A stretch of 43,458 bases of DNA from Jannaschia seosinensis (GTDB lineage: Bacteria > Pseudomonadota > Alphaproteobacteria > Rhodobacterales > Rhodobacteraceae). Below, one piece after another: positions 20,053 to 28,913 of this stretch. The stretch spans positions 1 through 43,458 of the forward strand of contig NZ_CYPR01000001.1 of NCBI RefSeq assembly GCF_001408515.1. The letters run 5' to 3'. A program made the translations under genes and the position numbers. A model generated the notes under the pieces. The model was not told where the DNA came from. It did no database searches and saw nothing but the letters and a program-made list of their open reading frames with translations. Within the stretch, counting starts at the first letter, position 1, and each line of letters starts with the position of its first letter.

Positions 20053-21219
20053 CTACCGGCGCAGGAGCCGCCCTTCGCCCTTGGCACGCGGCCGGTGGAC
20101 GCAGGCGCTCTGCACGAGGCCGAAGCCCACCATCAGAACGACCATGGCGGACCCGCCATAGCTGACCAGCGGCAGCGGCACGCCGACCACCGGCGCCATG
20201 CCCATCACCATCGACATGTTGATCGCGAAGTACAAAAAGAACGCGATCGCGATACCGATGCAGACGAGGGCCGAGAACCGGTCCTTCATGCGAAGCGCCG
20301 CGGCCACGCAGAACGCCACGATCAGCAGGTAGAGGATCAGCAGCGACAGACCGCCCATCAGCCCGAACTCTTCGGCCAAGGTGGTGAAGATGAAGTCGGT
20401 ATGCTTTTCGGGCAGGAAGTTCAGCCGCGCCTGCGTGCCCTGCAGGAAACCCTTTCCGGTCCAGCCGCCGGAGCCGAGCGCGATCTTGGATTGCGTGATG
20501 TTGTAGCCCGCGCCCAGCGGATCGGCATCGGGATTGAGGAAGATGTCGATGCGGCGGAACTGGTAATCCTTGAGGAGCTGCCAGTCAGTGCCGCGCGATT
20601 TCAGCACCGCCGTCACCCCCGCCCCGGCCGAGCCGAAGACGGCGACGAAATAGCCCCAGTGCACGCCCGCCGCGAAAAGAACCCCCGCCCCGCCCGTCAT
20701 CAGGAGAAGCGCCGTGCCGAGATCGGGCTGCTTGAGCACCAGCGCGGCGGGGATCAGGATGATCGCCGCGGGGACCAGAACCCAGAACGGGTGCGAAACC
20801 TTGTTGGCGGGAAGCCAGTCGTAATAGGCCGCCAGCATCATCACCAAGGTGATTTTCATCAGCTCCGACGGCTGGAGCAGAACCGGGCCGAGATCGATCC
20901 AGCGCGTCGCCCCGCCGCCCGTCGTTCCGAACAGTTCCACCGCCACCAGAAGCACCAGCGCCACCGCATAGGCCAGCGCCGAGATATTGCGCCAGAACCA
21001 GATCGGCACCATCGCGACGATGAACATCACGCCCAGCCCGAGAATGAACCGCTTCATCTGCGGCTCCGCCCAGCGCCAATCGCCGCCCGCCACGGAGTAA
21101 AGCACCAAGAATCCGAGCGACGCCACCGCCGAGATCAGCAGGATGAGCGCCCAATTCAGCGCCAGCACCTTGTGCAGCCCGGCGGGCGTGCGGGCGACGT
21201 TGTATTCAAGATAGCTCAT
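20053..21219 (-). CDS. rodA: Rod shape-determining protein RodA
   Basis: The 388-residue polytopic protein is a SEDS glycosyltransferase: WALILLISAVASLGFLVLYS, GVMFIVAMVPIWFWRN, RWIDLGPVLLQPSELMKI, YYDWLPANK, QPDLGTALLLM, and the C-terminal GSAMVVLMVGFGLVQS. It polymerises lipid II glycan strands along the lateral wall together with PBP2 and the MreBCD scaffold. The start at 21219 (MSYLEYN) overlaps the mrdA stop by 4 bases (ATGA), showing translational coupling, and was chosen over a longer frame that runs into mrdA. It is the last gene of the mre operon. Confidence 0.96.
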   Translation of the reverse strand: MSYLEYNVARTPAGLHKVLALNWALILLISAVASLGFLVLYSVAGGDWRWAEPQMKRFILGLGVMFIVAMVPIWFWRNISALAYAVALVLLVAVELFGTTGGGATRWIDLGPVLLQPSELMKITLVMMLAAYYDWLPANKVSHPFWVLVPAAIILIPAALVLKQPDLGTALLLMTGGAGVLFAAGVHWGYFVAVFGSAGAGVTAVLKSRGTDWQLLKDYQFRRIDIFLNPDADPLGAGYNITQSKIALGSGGWTGKGFLQGTQARLNFLPEKHTDFIFTTLAEEFGLMGGLSLLILYLLIVAFCVAAALRMKDRFSALVCIGIAIAFFLYFAINMSMVMGMAPVVGVPLPLVSYGGSAMVVLMVGFGLVQSACVHRPRAKGEGRLLRR

Positions 21220-23156
21220 GCCTCGGTCGACCGCGGCTTGCGGCGGAGCGCCGGGTTGAGCGGAAGCCCGGCCAGGAACTGCTCCATCTGCTCGCGCTGG
21301 CCCGCGGGATAGGCCTTGGCCGGAGGAAGGCCGCCGGCCAGCGCATAGAGCATGATATCGCGCGCCACCGGCGCCGCCGCCGCCGATCCGCCGCCGCCAT
21401 GTTCGACCACGACCGAAACGGCGTATCGCGGATCGTCGTAGGGTGCATAGCCGACGAACAGCGCGTGGTCGCGCCGCTCCCAAGGCAGATCCTCGTTACG
21501 GAAGACGCCGCGCGCGCGCTCCGCCGCGGTGATGTTGCGGACTTGGCTGGTGCCGGTCTTGCCGGCCCATTTGATCCCGTCGAGTTCGAATGCCGACCGC
21601 CCCGCCGTGCCGCCGCGGGCGTTGATGACCTGATACATGCCGTCGCGGGCCTGCTCCAGAAGGCTTCGGTTCAGGTCCAGCGGGCCGGTCACGCCGGGCG
21701 GCTGCGCCACGCCATCGACGCTGCGCACCATGCGGGGGGAGACGTCGAGGCCCGATGCAATTCGCGCGGTCATCACGGCAAGCTGCATCGGGGAGGCCAG
21801 CACGAAGCCCTGCCCGATCGAGGCGTTGATGCTGTCTCCGACCTGCCAGGATTCGTTGTAGCGCGCGCGCTTCCAGTCGCGGGTGGGAATCAGGCCCTCG
21901 CTGACGGAGGTCATGTGCAGGTCATGCGCCACGCCGAGGCCCAGCCGGTTCGCCATCGCCCCCATCCGGTCGATACCGGCCCGCTGCGCCACCTCGTAGT
22001 AATAGACGTCGCAGCTTTCGCGCAGGGATTTGGCCGCGTCGACATGTCCGTGCCCGCCCCGCTTCCAGCAATGGAAGCGGCGACCAGAGACGGTGGTGTA
22101 GCCGGGGCAATAGACCGTCTCGTTCGGGGACATCACACCGGCTTCCAGCGCGGCGAGCAGCGGGACCATCTTGAAGGTGGAGCCGGGCGGATAGAGCCCC
22201 TGGACGATCTTGTTGTGAAGCGGCCGGTGATCGTTGTCGCGCAGCTTGGAATAGTTCGCGGAGCTGATGCCCTGGACGAAGAGGTTCGGATCGTAGGAGG
22301 GCGAGGAGACGGCGGCCAGCACATCGCCGTTCCGCACGTCGAGCACCACGGCGGAGGCGCTCTCGGTGCCAAGCCGCGCCTGCGTGAAATTCTGCAATCC
22401 GGCGTCGAGGGTCAGCTGGACATCGCTGCCCGGCGTGCTCTCGGTGCGGCCGAGTTCGCGCATGACGCGGCCGGCGGCGTTCTGCTCCACCCGCCGGGCG
22501 CCGGCACGGCCGCGCAAAAGATCCTCCAGCTTCTTCTCCGCGCCGATCTTTCCGATCTGGAATTGCGGCGTCTGCAGGAGGGGGTCCGGCGTCTCGGCCT
22601 CCTCGATGTCGCGTTCGCTGACGCGGCCGACATAGCCGATGACATGCGCGTAATCCGGGCCCAGCGGATAGACCCGGCTGAGCCCCACTTCCGGCGTGAT
22701 GCCCGACAGGGAGGGCATGTTCACGGCGACAGTGGAAAGCTCCTCCCAGGTGAGGCGGTCGGCGATGGTGACGGCTTGGTGCGGGCGGCCGTCCATTTCG
22801 CGCAGGGCACGCTGCAGCGCGTCTTCATCGAGCTTCACGAGACCGCGCAGGCGGGTGATGACCGCGCCCACGTCGTCGGCATCCTCGCGGATCATCGAGA
22901 CGCGGTAGACCTGCTCATTGCCGGCGACGACGACGCCGTTGCGGTCGTAGATCAGTCCGCGCGCGGGAGCGATCAGCCGCACCTTGATGCGGTTCTCCTC
23001 GGCCAGCAGCAGGAATTCGTCGGCCTGCTCGACCTGAAGATGCTGCATCCGCGCGAGGATCGCCCCACCGACCGACAGCTTCAGGCCGCCGAGCATCAGC
23101 GCCCGCCGCGTGATGCGACGCGACGAAAGCGACATCTCCTGTGCATCGCGTTTCAT
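21216..23156 (-). CDS. mrdA: Penicillin-binding protein 2 (elongasome transpeptidase)
   Basis: The 646-residue class B PBP has an N-terminal membrane anchor (RALMLGGLKLSVGGAILARM), a PBP dimer domain, and the transpeptidase domain with Ser326-x-x-Lys329 in PPGSTFKMV, the second motif as SCD in RESCDVYYYEV, and Lys533-Thr-Gly in AGKTGTSQ. It cross-links peptidoglycan during elongation with RodA, and is the likely target of mecillinam-type beta-lactams. The start at 23156 gives the usual short cytoplasmic tail. The gene overlaps rodA by 4 bases and follows mreD after 28 bases. Length is at the upper end of the family. Confidence 0.96.
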   Translation of the reverse strand: MKRDAQEMSLSSRRITRRALMLGGLKLSVGGAILARMQHLQVEQADEFLLLAEENRIKVRLIAPARGLIYDRNGVVVAGNEQVYRVSMIREDADDVGAVITRLRGLVKLDEDALQRALREMDGRPHQAVTIADRLTWEELSTVAVNMPSLSGITPEVGLSRVYPLGPDYAHVIGYVGRVSERDIEEAETPDPLLQTPQFQIGKIGAEKKLEDLLRGRAGARRVEQNAAGRVMRELGRTESTPGSDVQLTLDAGLQNFTQARLGTESASAVVLDVRNGDVLAAVSSPSYDPNLFVQGISSANYSKLRDNDHRPLHNKIVQGLYPPGSTFKMVPLLAALEAGVMSPNETVYCPGYTTVSGRRFHCWKRGGHGHVDAAKSLRESCDVYYYEVAQRAGIDRMGAMANRLGLGVAHDLHMTSVSEGLIPTRDWKRARYNESWQVGDSINASIGQGFVLASPMQLAVMTARIASGLDVSPRMVRSVDGVAQPPGVTGPLDLNRSLLEQARDGMYQVINARGGTAGRSAFELDGIKWAGKTGTSQVRNITAAERARGVFRNEDLPWERRDHALFVGYAPYDDPRYAVSVVVEHGGGGSAAAAPVARDIMLYALAGGLPPAKAYPAGQREQMEQFLAGLPLNPALRRKPRSTEA

Positions 23157-23184
23157 GAGAGGCCTCCTTGCGGGCGCTCAGGCG

Positions 23185-23712
23185 TCAGGCGCGGGTTCCG
23201 AGGCTGTCCATCTCTCCGGGAGCGAGACGGCGCACCCCGATAAGTTGTGAGAATATGGCAACCGGGGGGTAGAATACAATCGTCGCCAAAGCATGCAGCG
23301 CCTGCCCGAGGAAGGGCGGCCGCTCCGCCAGAAGGAGCACCAGCGCCAGATGGTCGGCAAGGAAGGCGACCGCGATGCAGGCGGCGACCAGCCCCACCTC
23401 GGACCAGAACGGCAGCACCTCGGCGTGATCGACCCGGCGGCGCAGATATTCGGACATCAGCAGCACGATCAGCGTCCAGAGCCCCAAGGGCCGCATCAGA
23501 AGCACGTCGTCGAGCAGCAGAAGCGGCAGAAGCAGCCAGACCGGCACGTAATCGGGCCGGCGCAGCACCCAGGCGGCGATCAGGCAGACCGTCAGCTCCG
23601 GCCCCGGCACAGAGCCGGTCCCCGCCCCGAAGGGCAGAAGCTGGAAGAAGAGAACCGTCACCGCCAGCACGACAAACAACAGGCGGTAGAGCCAGACCGA
23701 GCGGGATGCCAT
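23185..23712 (-). CDS. mreD: Rod shape-determining protein MreD
   Basis: The 175-residue protein has five or six membrane segments (VWLYRLLFVVLAVTVLFF, LTVCLIAAWVLRRPDYVPVW, LLLPLLLLDDVLLM, LLMSEYLRRR, VAFLADHLALVLLL) and the family LLDDVLLMRPLG pattern. MreD is the integral membrane partner of MreC in the elongasome. The start at 23712 is one base past the mreC stop (23714), consistent with coupled translation; the upstream extension overlaps mreC and was rejected. MreD is poorly conserved, so position in the operon is an important part of the assignment. Confidence 0.92.
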   Translation of the reverse strand: MASRSVWLYRLLFVVLAVTVLFFQLLPFGAGTGSVPGPELTVCLIAAWVLRRPDYVPVWLLLPLLLLDDVLLMRPLGLWTLIVLLMSEYLRRRVDHAEVLPFWSEVGLVAACIAVAFLADHLALVLLLAERPPFLGQALHALATIVFYPPVAIFSQLIGVRRLAPGEMDSLGTRA

Positions 23713-23713
23713 C

Positions 23714-24640
23714 TCAGCCCTCGTTGGCCGCGACCGGATCCTGCCAGTCGAGCGGCGGGGGCGGCCCCTGCATCGGGCCGGCCTCGGGCGGAAGGAGCGT
23801 GCCGCTATTGGCGATCTCCTCCGGGGTGCGGGTGCGCAGGACCCGCAGGAATTCCAGCCGCGACGTATCGGCCGCGAGGCGCACGCGCAGCCGTCCGTCC
23901 TTGCCACGCACGACCTGCCCGACGGCGAGATCGGCGGGAAAGACCCCGCCATCGCCCGAGGTCACGATCCGGTCGCCGGCGCGCACGTCCTGCGGGTTCT
24001 CGACAAATTCGAGCGCGGGCGCGGCGGTGGTGTCGCCGGCAAGGATCGCGCGCTTGCCCGAGGGTCGGATCGTGACGGGCACCCGGCTGTTGCCGTCCGT
24101 CAGCAGAAGCACCCGGGCAGTGCGTGGCCCGACCCCCGCGATCCGGCCCACGAGCCCCAGCCCGTCCATCGCCGCCCAGCCGTCGCGGATGCCGTCATCC
24201 GATCCGATGTTGAGCAGAACCGACCGCCGGAAGGGCGAGCCGGAATCGGTCAGGACCACGCCCGTCACGTAGGTCAGATCCGGCGACAGCCGCACCTTGT
24301 TGAGGTCGAGCAGGCGGGCATTCTCCTGCTCGAGCTGGATCGCCGCCTCGCGCCAGGCCTTCATCTGCTGCAGCTCGCGGCGCAACTCACGGTTCTGTTC
24401 GTAGACGCGGGCATAGCCCTCGAAATCCTGGATCAGCCGCCCGGTCCAGGTGACGGGGGCCAGCGCCCATTCGAAGTTCGGCACGACGCGGTCAGTGACC
24501 GCCGCGCGGATCCGTTCGGCCCGCGGGTTGTCGATGCGCCACAGAAGCGTCAGCAGCACCAGCACGACGCAGACGATCGCAAGCAATAGCCGCCGCAGCG
24601 GCCGGCCATAGATCTCCGCGCCGGGCCGGGTGCGCGCCAT
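23714..24640 (-). CDS. mreC: Rod shape-determining protein MreC
   Basis: The 308-residue protein has one N-terminal membrane helix (about residues 18-36, LLLAIVCVVLVLLTLLW), a periplasmic coiled coil (about 75-115, YARVYEQNRELRRELQQM), and a beta-barrel domain (GVVLTDSGSPFRRSVLLNIGS, DGLGLVGRIAGVGPRTARVLLLTD, DRIVTSGDGGVFPADLAVGQV split). It links MreB filaments to PBP2 in the periplasm. The C-terminal Pro-rich tail (about 275-308) is typical of alphaproteobacterial MreC. It starts 4 bases after mreB ends, and mreD follows directly. Confidence 0.95.
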   Translation of the reverse strand: MARTRPGAEIYGRPLRRLLLAIVCVVLVLLTLLWRIDNPRAERIRAAVTDRVVPNFEWALAPVTWTGRLIQDFEGYARVYEQNRELRRELQQMKAWREAAIQLEQENARLLDLNKVRLSPDLTYVTGVVLTDSGSPFRRSVLLNIGSDDGIRDGWAAMDGLGLVGRIAGVGPRTARVLLLTDGNSRVPVTIRPSGKRAILAGDTTAAPALEFVENPQDVRAGDRIVTSGDGGVFPADLAVGQVVRGKDGRLRVRLAADTSRLEFLRVLRTRTPEEIANSGTLLPPEAGPMQGPPPPLDWQDPVAANEG

Positions 24641-24644
24641 GGTG

Positions 24645-25691
<1,047 letters not shown>

Positions 25692-25857
25692 CTAACCCAA
25701 CGCGCCCCGACGTGCGCACCCCGGGGTATATCCGGAACCTACTATCGGCCCATGGGGGTCAAGGTCCAGTGCGGCACGACAACGATTCTCGGGTCGGCCA
25801 CTTCTGGGTCACAGCAGGTGCGATCTCATGCGGGGCCAGTTCCGCCTGTCGGCGCGA

Positions 25858-26850
25858 TCAGGTCCGCGTGCCCGCATTCTCCGCCAGCGCGGCACGCAGC
25901 GCATCCATATCGGATACACGCCGCGCAAGACCGAAATCGCTCCAGGCGTCGATGTGGCGGCCGATTTTGCCATAGCTGTTGTCGAGGAGAATCTGCGGCC
26001 GCCGCATCAGCGATGCGATCAGGTGCGCGTGCAGGCGGTCACTGACAATGCACGCGCCCTCCTCCAAGGCGGCCACCCCGGTATCGAGGCGCGTCTGGGC
26101 GTGAAGGCGGAACATCGCCTGACGGTGCCGCATTGACGTGAGGCGGGTCAAAGGCCCGAGCGAAAGCAGCTTCCTCGCGATCCGGTCCGACAGGTTCCGG
26201 GGCCAGTCGATCACCTCCCCATACTCCGCCACAACATCATGCGCCCCCTTCCACACCGATTCCTTATCTTTGCGCAAAAGGCTTTTTATCGGTTTCGTCG
26301 GGGGGCGCGATCCGATGTGATGGATGTTAACCGCCGCATCGGGCGCCATCTTCACATCGCAATCGAAATGCTCGCGGGCGAAGTCGTAGCTGAAGCGGTC
26401 GCGGACCAGCAAGGTGAAGGCCCCGTGCCGCGCGATTGCCCGCGCGGTCTCATCCCGCGCCGCATCTGAGCGAAAGTGCAAAGATTGGGGAAGTTGCACG
26501 ATGGGACGCCCCCGGAGCCGTTCCAGGGCACGCAGTCGAAATCTGTGGTGGTGCGGCCAGAGATCACCGAAGTTTCCGCCGCCTTGAAGAAAGACGGGGC
26601 CCTCCGGCAAGTAATCACGGGTCGCCGCAGGATCTTCCTTGTCGGTGCACACGACCCGCGGCCGTCGTCCAACGTGCCGATCGAAGAAGGCCAGTTGGCC
26701 TATCCAGATTGCGCTGTCACCGATGTTGTCGTGGTCGGGAAAATCCAGAAGCGCGAAATCCTGGCCCGGTTCGATGTACGGCTTCACAGCTTCGGCGAAG
26801 AGCGCGCCGAGACGCGTGAACTCCCGATCGGCTTCGGTCGTGGCGTTCAT
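25858..26850 (-). CDS. Polysaccharide pyruvyl transferase family protein
   Basis: The 330-residue protein has the PPT pattern: DFALLDFPDHDNIGDSAIW near residue 35, GPVFLQGGGNFGDLWP (about 90), IVQLPQSLHFRS, and a C-terminal IVSDRLHAHLIASLMRRPQI with the conserved SDRLHAH motif. Relatives such as ExoV add pyruvate ketals to exopolysaccharide sugars using phosphoenolpyruvate. No glycosyltransferase or export genes are next to it, so its polysaccharide is not known. The ATG at 26850 has a GGAAGG site at good spacing; the GTG at 26859 is an alternative. It lies between leuA and mreB on the same strand, separated by gaps of 139 and 175 bases. Confidence 0.85.
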   Translation of the reverse strand: MNATTEADREFTRLGALFAEAVKPYIEPGQDFALLDFPDHDNIGDSAIWIGQLAFFDRHVGRRPRVVCTDKEDPAATRDYLPEGPVFLQGGGNFGDLWPHHHRFRLRALERLRGRPIVQLPQSLHFRSDAARDETARAIARHGAFTLLVRDRFSYDFAREHFDCDVKMAPDAAVNIHHIGSRPPTKPIKSLLRKDKESVWKGAHDVVAEYGEVIDWPRNLSDRIARKLLSLGPLTRLTSMRHRQAMFRLHAQTRLDTGVAALEEGACIVSDRLHAHLIASLMRRPQILLDNSYGKIGRHIDAWSDFGLARRVSDMDALRAALAENAGTRT

Positions 26851-26945
26851 GTCCAGCACCTTCCTCGCTTGTGAAACGCAGCACCAACCAAAAGCGATCG
26901 GACCGCCACAGCTCTACGCGAGATATGCGACATCATCCCGGGATC

Positions 26946-26973
26946 GGCAGGCCCGTCGATTCATGGACCTGCC
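26946..26973 (-). terminator. Hairpin downstream of leuA
   Basis: On the minus strand GGCAGGTCC and GGGCCTGCC form a 9-pair stem (one wobble, 10-base loop) 17 bases after the leuA stop. No U run follows, so it may be a 3' end structure rather than a complete intrinsic terminator. Confidence 0.35.
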
Positions 26974-26989
26974 CCGCCACAAATGCGGC

Positions 26990-28561
26990 CTAGCCTGCAT
27001 CCTTGTAGCTGATTTCCCGCGCGTCCTTGCCGCCCTTTTCGCGCCGCACGAGCAGGCGGTTGAGCGCGTTCACATAGGCCCGCACGCTCGCCACCACCGT
27101 ATCCGTATCCGCCGACTGGCCCGAGACGATGCGGCCGTCCTCCTCCATCCGCACGGTCACGGTCGCCTGCGCGTCGGTGCCTTCGGTCACGGCCGACACC
27201 TGATAGAGCTGCAGCCGCGCCGAATGGGAGACCAGTGCCTTGACCGCATTGAACGCCGCATCCACCGGCCCGTCGCCGGTCGCCTCGGAGGAGCGGGCCT
27301 CGCCGTCGATATCGAGCGTTACGGCAGCTTCCTGCGGGCCGTCGGTGCCGCAGACCACGCGCACGCGCTCAACCTTGATGCGGTCTTCGCCGGTGCGCTC
27401 CTCGTCCTGCATCAGGGCGATCAGGTCTTCGTCGTAGATCTCCTTCTTGCGGTCGGCCAGCGCCTTGAACCGCACGAAGACATCCGCCAGCTGATTGTCG
27501 GCCAGCGAGTAGCCCAGCTCCTTGAGCTTCGAGCGCAGGGCGGCGCGGCCCGAATGCTTCCCCATCACCAGCGAGGTCTCGGTCAGGCCCACATCCTCGG
27601 GGCGCATGATCTCGAAGGTTTCGGCGTTCTTGAGCATCCCGTCCTGATGGATGCCCGATTCGTGGGCAAAGGCGTTCTTGCCGACGATGGCCTTGTTGAA
27701 CTGCACCGGGAAACCGGAGACCGAGGCCACGCGGCGCGAAATGGCCATGAGCTTCGTCGAATCCACCCGCGTCTCGTAGGGCATGATGTCGTGACGCACC
27801 TTCAGCGCCATCACGACCTCCTCCAGCGCGGTGTTGCCCGCCCGCTCGCCCAAGCCGTTGATCGTGCATTCGATCTGACGCGCGCCGCCCTCGACCGCCG
27901 CCAGCGCGTTGGCCGTCGCCATGCCGAGGTCGTTGTGGCAATGCGTGGCGAAGACGACATCGCGTGCGCCCGGCACTTCGGCGATCAGGCGCCGGATCAG
28001 GTCCGCGCTTTCGACCGGGGCGGTATAGCCGACCGTGTCGGGGATGTTGATCGTCGTGGCCCCGGCGCGGATCGCGATCTCGACCACGCGGGCGAGGTAA
28101 TCCCACTCCGTCCGCGTCGCGTCCATCGGCGACCATTGCACGTCGTCGCACAGGTCGCGCGCATGGCTGACGGTGTCGTGGATGCGGTCGGCCATCTCAT
28201 CCATCGTCAGGTTCGGGATGGCGCGGTGCAAGGGCGAAGTGCCGATGAAGGTGTGGATGCGCGGCTTGCCGGCATGCCGCACCGCTTCCCAGCAGCGGTC
28301 GATATCTTTGAGATTGGCGCGCGCCAGACCGCAGATCGTGGAGTCGCGACTGCGCTCCGCTATGGCCTTCACGGCAGCGAAGTCGCCCTCGGACGCGATC
28401 GGGAAGCCCGCCTCAATCACATCCACGCCCATCTCGTCGAGCATCGCGGCGATCTCGAGCTTTTCGTCATGCGTCATGGTCGCGCCGGGCGATTGTTCGC
28501 CGTCACGCAGCGTGGTGTCGAAGATGATGACGCGGTTTTCGGGGCGGGTCGGGGAGCTCAT
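26990..28561 (-). CDS. leuA: 2-isopropylmalate synthase
   Basis: The 523-residue protein is a complete LeuA: HMGL-like catalytic domain with TTLRDGEQSPGATM (residues about 16-29), the HCHNDLGMATANALA metal-binding loop (about 205), GLGERAGNTALEEV, and a C-terminal LeuA allosteric domain (about 390-500) that normally mediates leucine feedback. It condenses acetyl-CoA with 2-oxoisovalerate, the first committed step of leucine synthesis. The other leu genes are not adjacent. The ATG at 28561 follows AGGA with 7-base spacing. Upstream is a Leu-rich leader peptide and alternative hairpins, indicating leucine-dependent attenuation. Confidence 0.98.
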   Translation of the reverse strand: MSSPTRPENRVIIFDTTLRDGEQSPGATMTHDEKLEIAAMLDEMGVDVIEAGFPIASEGDFAAVKAIAERSRDSTICGLARANLKDIDRCWEAVRHAGKPRIHTFIGTSPLHRAIPNLTMDEMADRIHDTVSHARDLCDDVQWSPMDATRTEWDYLARVVEIAIRAGATTINIPDTVGYTAPVESADLIRRLIAEVPGARDVVFATHCHNDLGMATANALAAVEGGARQIECTINGLGERAGNTALEEVVMALKVRHDIMPYETRVDSTKLMAISRRVASVSGFPVQFNKAIVGKNAFAHESGIHQDGMLKNAETFEIMRPEDVGLTETSLVMGKHSGRAALRSKLKELGYSLADNQLADVFVRFKALADRKKEIYDEDLIALMQDEERTGEDRIKVERVRVVCGTDGPQEAAVTLDIDGEARSSEATGDGPVDAAFNAVKALVSHSARLQLYQVSAVTEGTDAQATVTVRMEEDGRIVSGQSADTDTVVASVRAYVNALNRLLVRREKGGKDAREISYKDAG

Positions 28562-28592
28562 GGGCTGGTCCTGTCTGTCTGGAGGTTTCTTC

Positions 28593-28640
28593 CGGCGCTG
28601 ATCACTCCCGAGCGGTCGCGCCGAGTGGCACGCTCAGGAG
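28593..28640 (-). promoter_or_regulatory. leuA attenuator region with alternative hairpins
   Basis: In the minus-strand RNA, CUCCUGAGCG (28640-28631, containing the leader stop codon) can pair with CGCUCGGGAG (28614-28605), 10 pairs with one wobble. A competing stem joins CGGCGC (28623-28618) with GCGCCG (28598-28593), whose 5' arm lies in the loop of the first hairpin. The two stems interleave and cannot both form. A ribosome at the leader stop would mask the first arm and free the second stem. No long U run follows, so termination may be weak or the effect may be on the leuA ribosome site. Confidence 0.5.
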
Positions 28641-28678
28641 CGGCTAAGAAGAAGGTCCAGGATCAGGTTCGCCGTCAT
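28634..28678 (-). CDS. leuL: Leucine-rich leader peptide of leuA
   Basis: The 14-codon ORF encodes MTANLILDLLLSRS: five of fourteen residues are Leu, with three in a row (CTT CTT CTT) six codons from the end. It ends 72 bases before leuA, within alternative hairpins. This is the layout of a classical attenuation leader in which leucyl-tRNA shortage stalls ribosomes at the Leu codons. No ribosome site precedes the ATG, but a -10 box ends 7 bases before it, so the transcript probably begins at the ATG itself. The symbol is given by analogy with the enteric leader; the sequence itself is unrelated. Confidence 0.7.
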   Translation of the reverse strand: MTANLILDLLLSRS

Positions 28679-28685
28679 GAGAGGA

Positions 28686-28713
28686 ATGATACGCAAAGAT
28701 GCGGTGATGTGAA
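28686..28713 (-). promoter_or_regulatory. leuA leader promoter, predicted leaderless
   Basis: On the minus strand TTCACA (28713-28708) and TATCAT (28691-28686) are separated by 16 bases, both near consensus. The A of the leader peptide ATG (28678) is 8 bases past the -10 box, the normal start-site position. Confidence 0.6.
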
Positions 28714-28913
28714 CCCCGAAAATCGCGTTGATTTTCCCCGGCGTTGGCATCCGCCGAAGACACTGCAATCCGCTCGCCCTGACGTGTCCGGTGCTAAGCT
28801 GCAGCTAGCGTTTGGCGGCTCAAACCTTTATCCCGGATAATTCACGAGAAGGCGGCGGAGGTGGCGTAACCGTCTGAAACTCTGTATTTTTTGGTTATCG
28901 ACGCCAAAGATTC
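28714..28913. other. Gap between leuA promoter and IS4 element
   Basis: No gene is recognised in these 200 bases. GC content is lower toward the right end, with a TTTTTT run near 28888. The sequence marks the left flank of the IS4 insertion; its original neighbour has probably been lost, since the right flank is a truncated cueR-like gene. Confidence 0.4.

Noticed and set aside
26639-28840. 733-codon plus-strand frame across leuA
   Set aside because: Shadow of leuA on the minus strand; Arg/His-rich without family resemblance.
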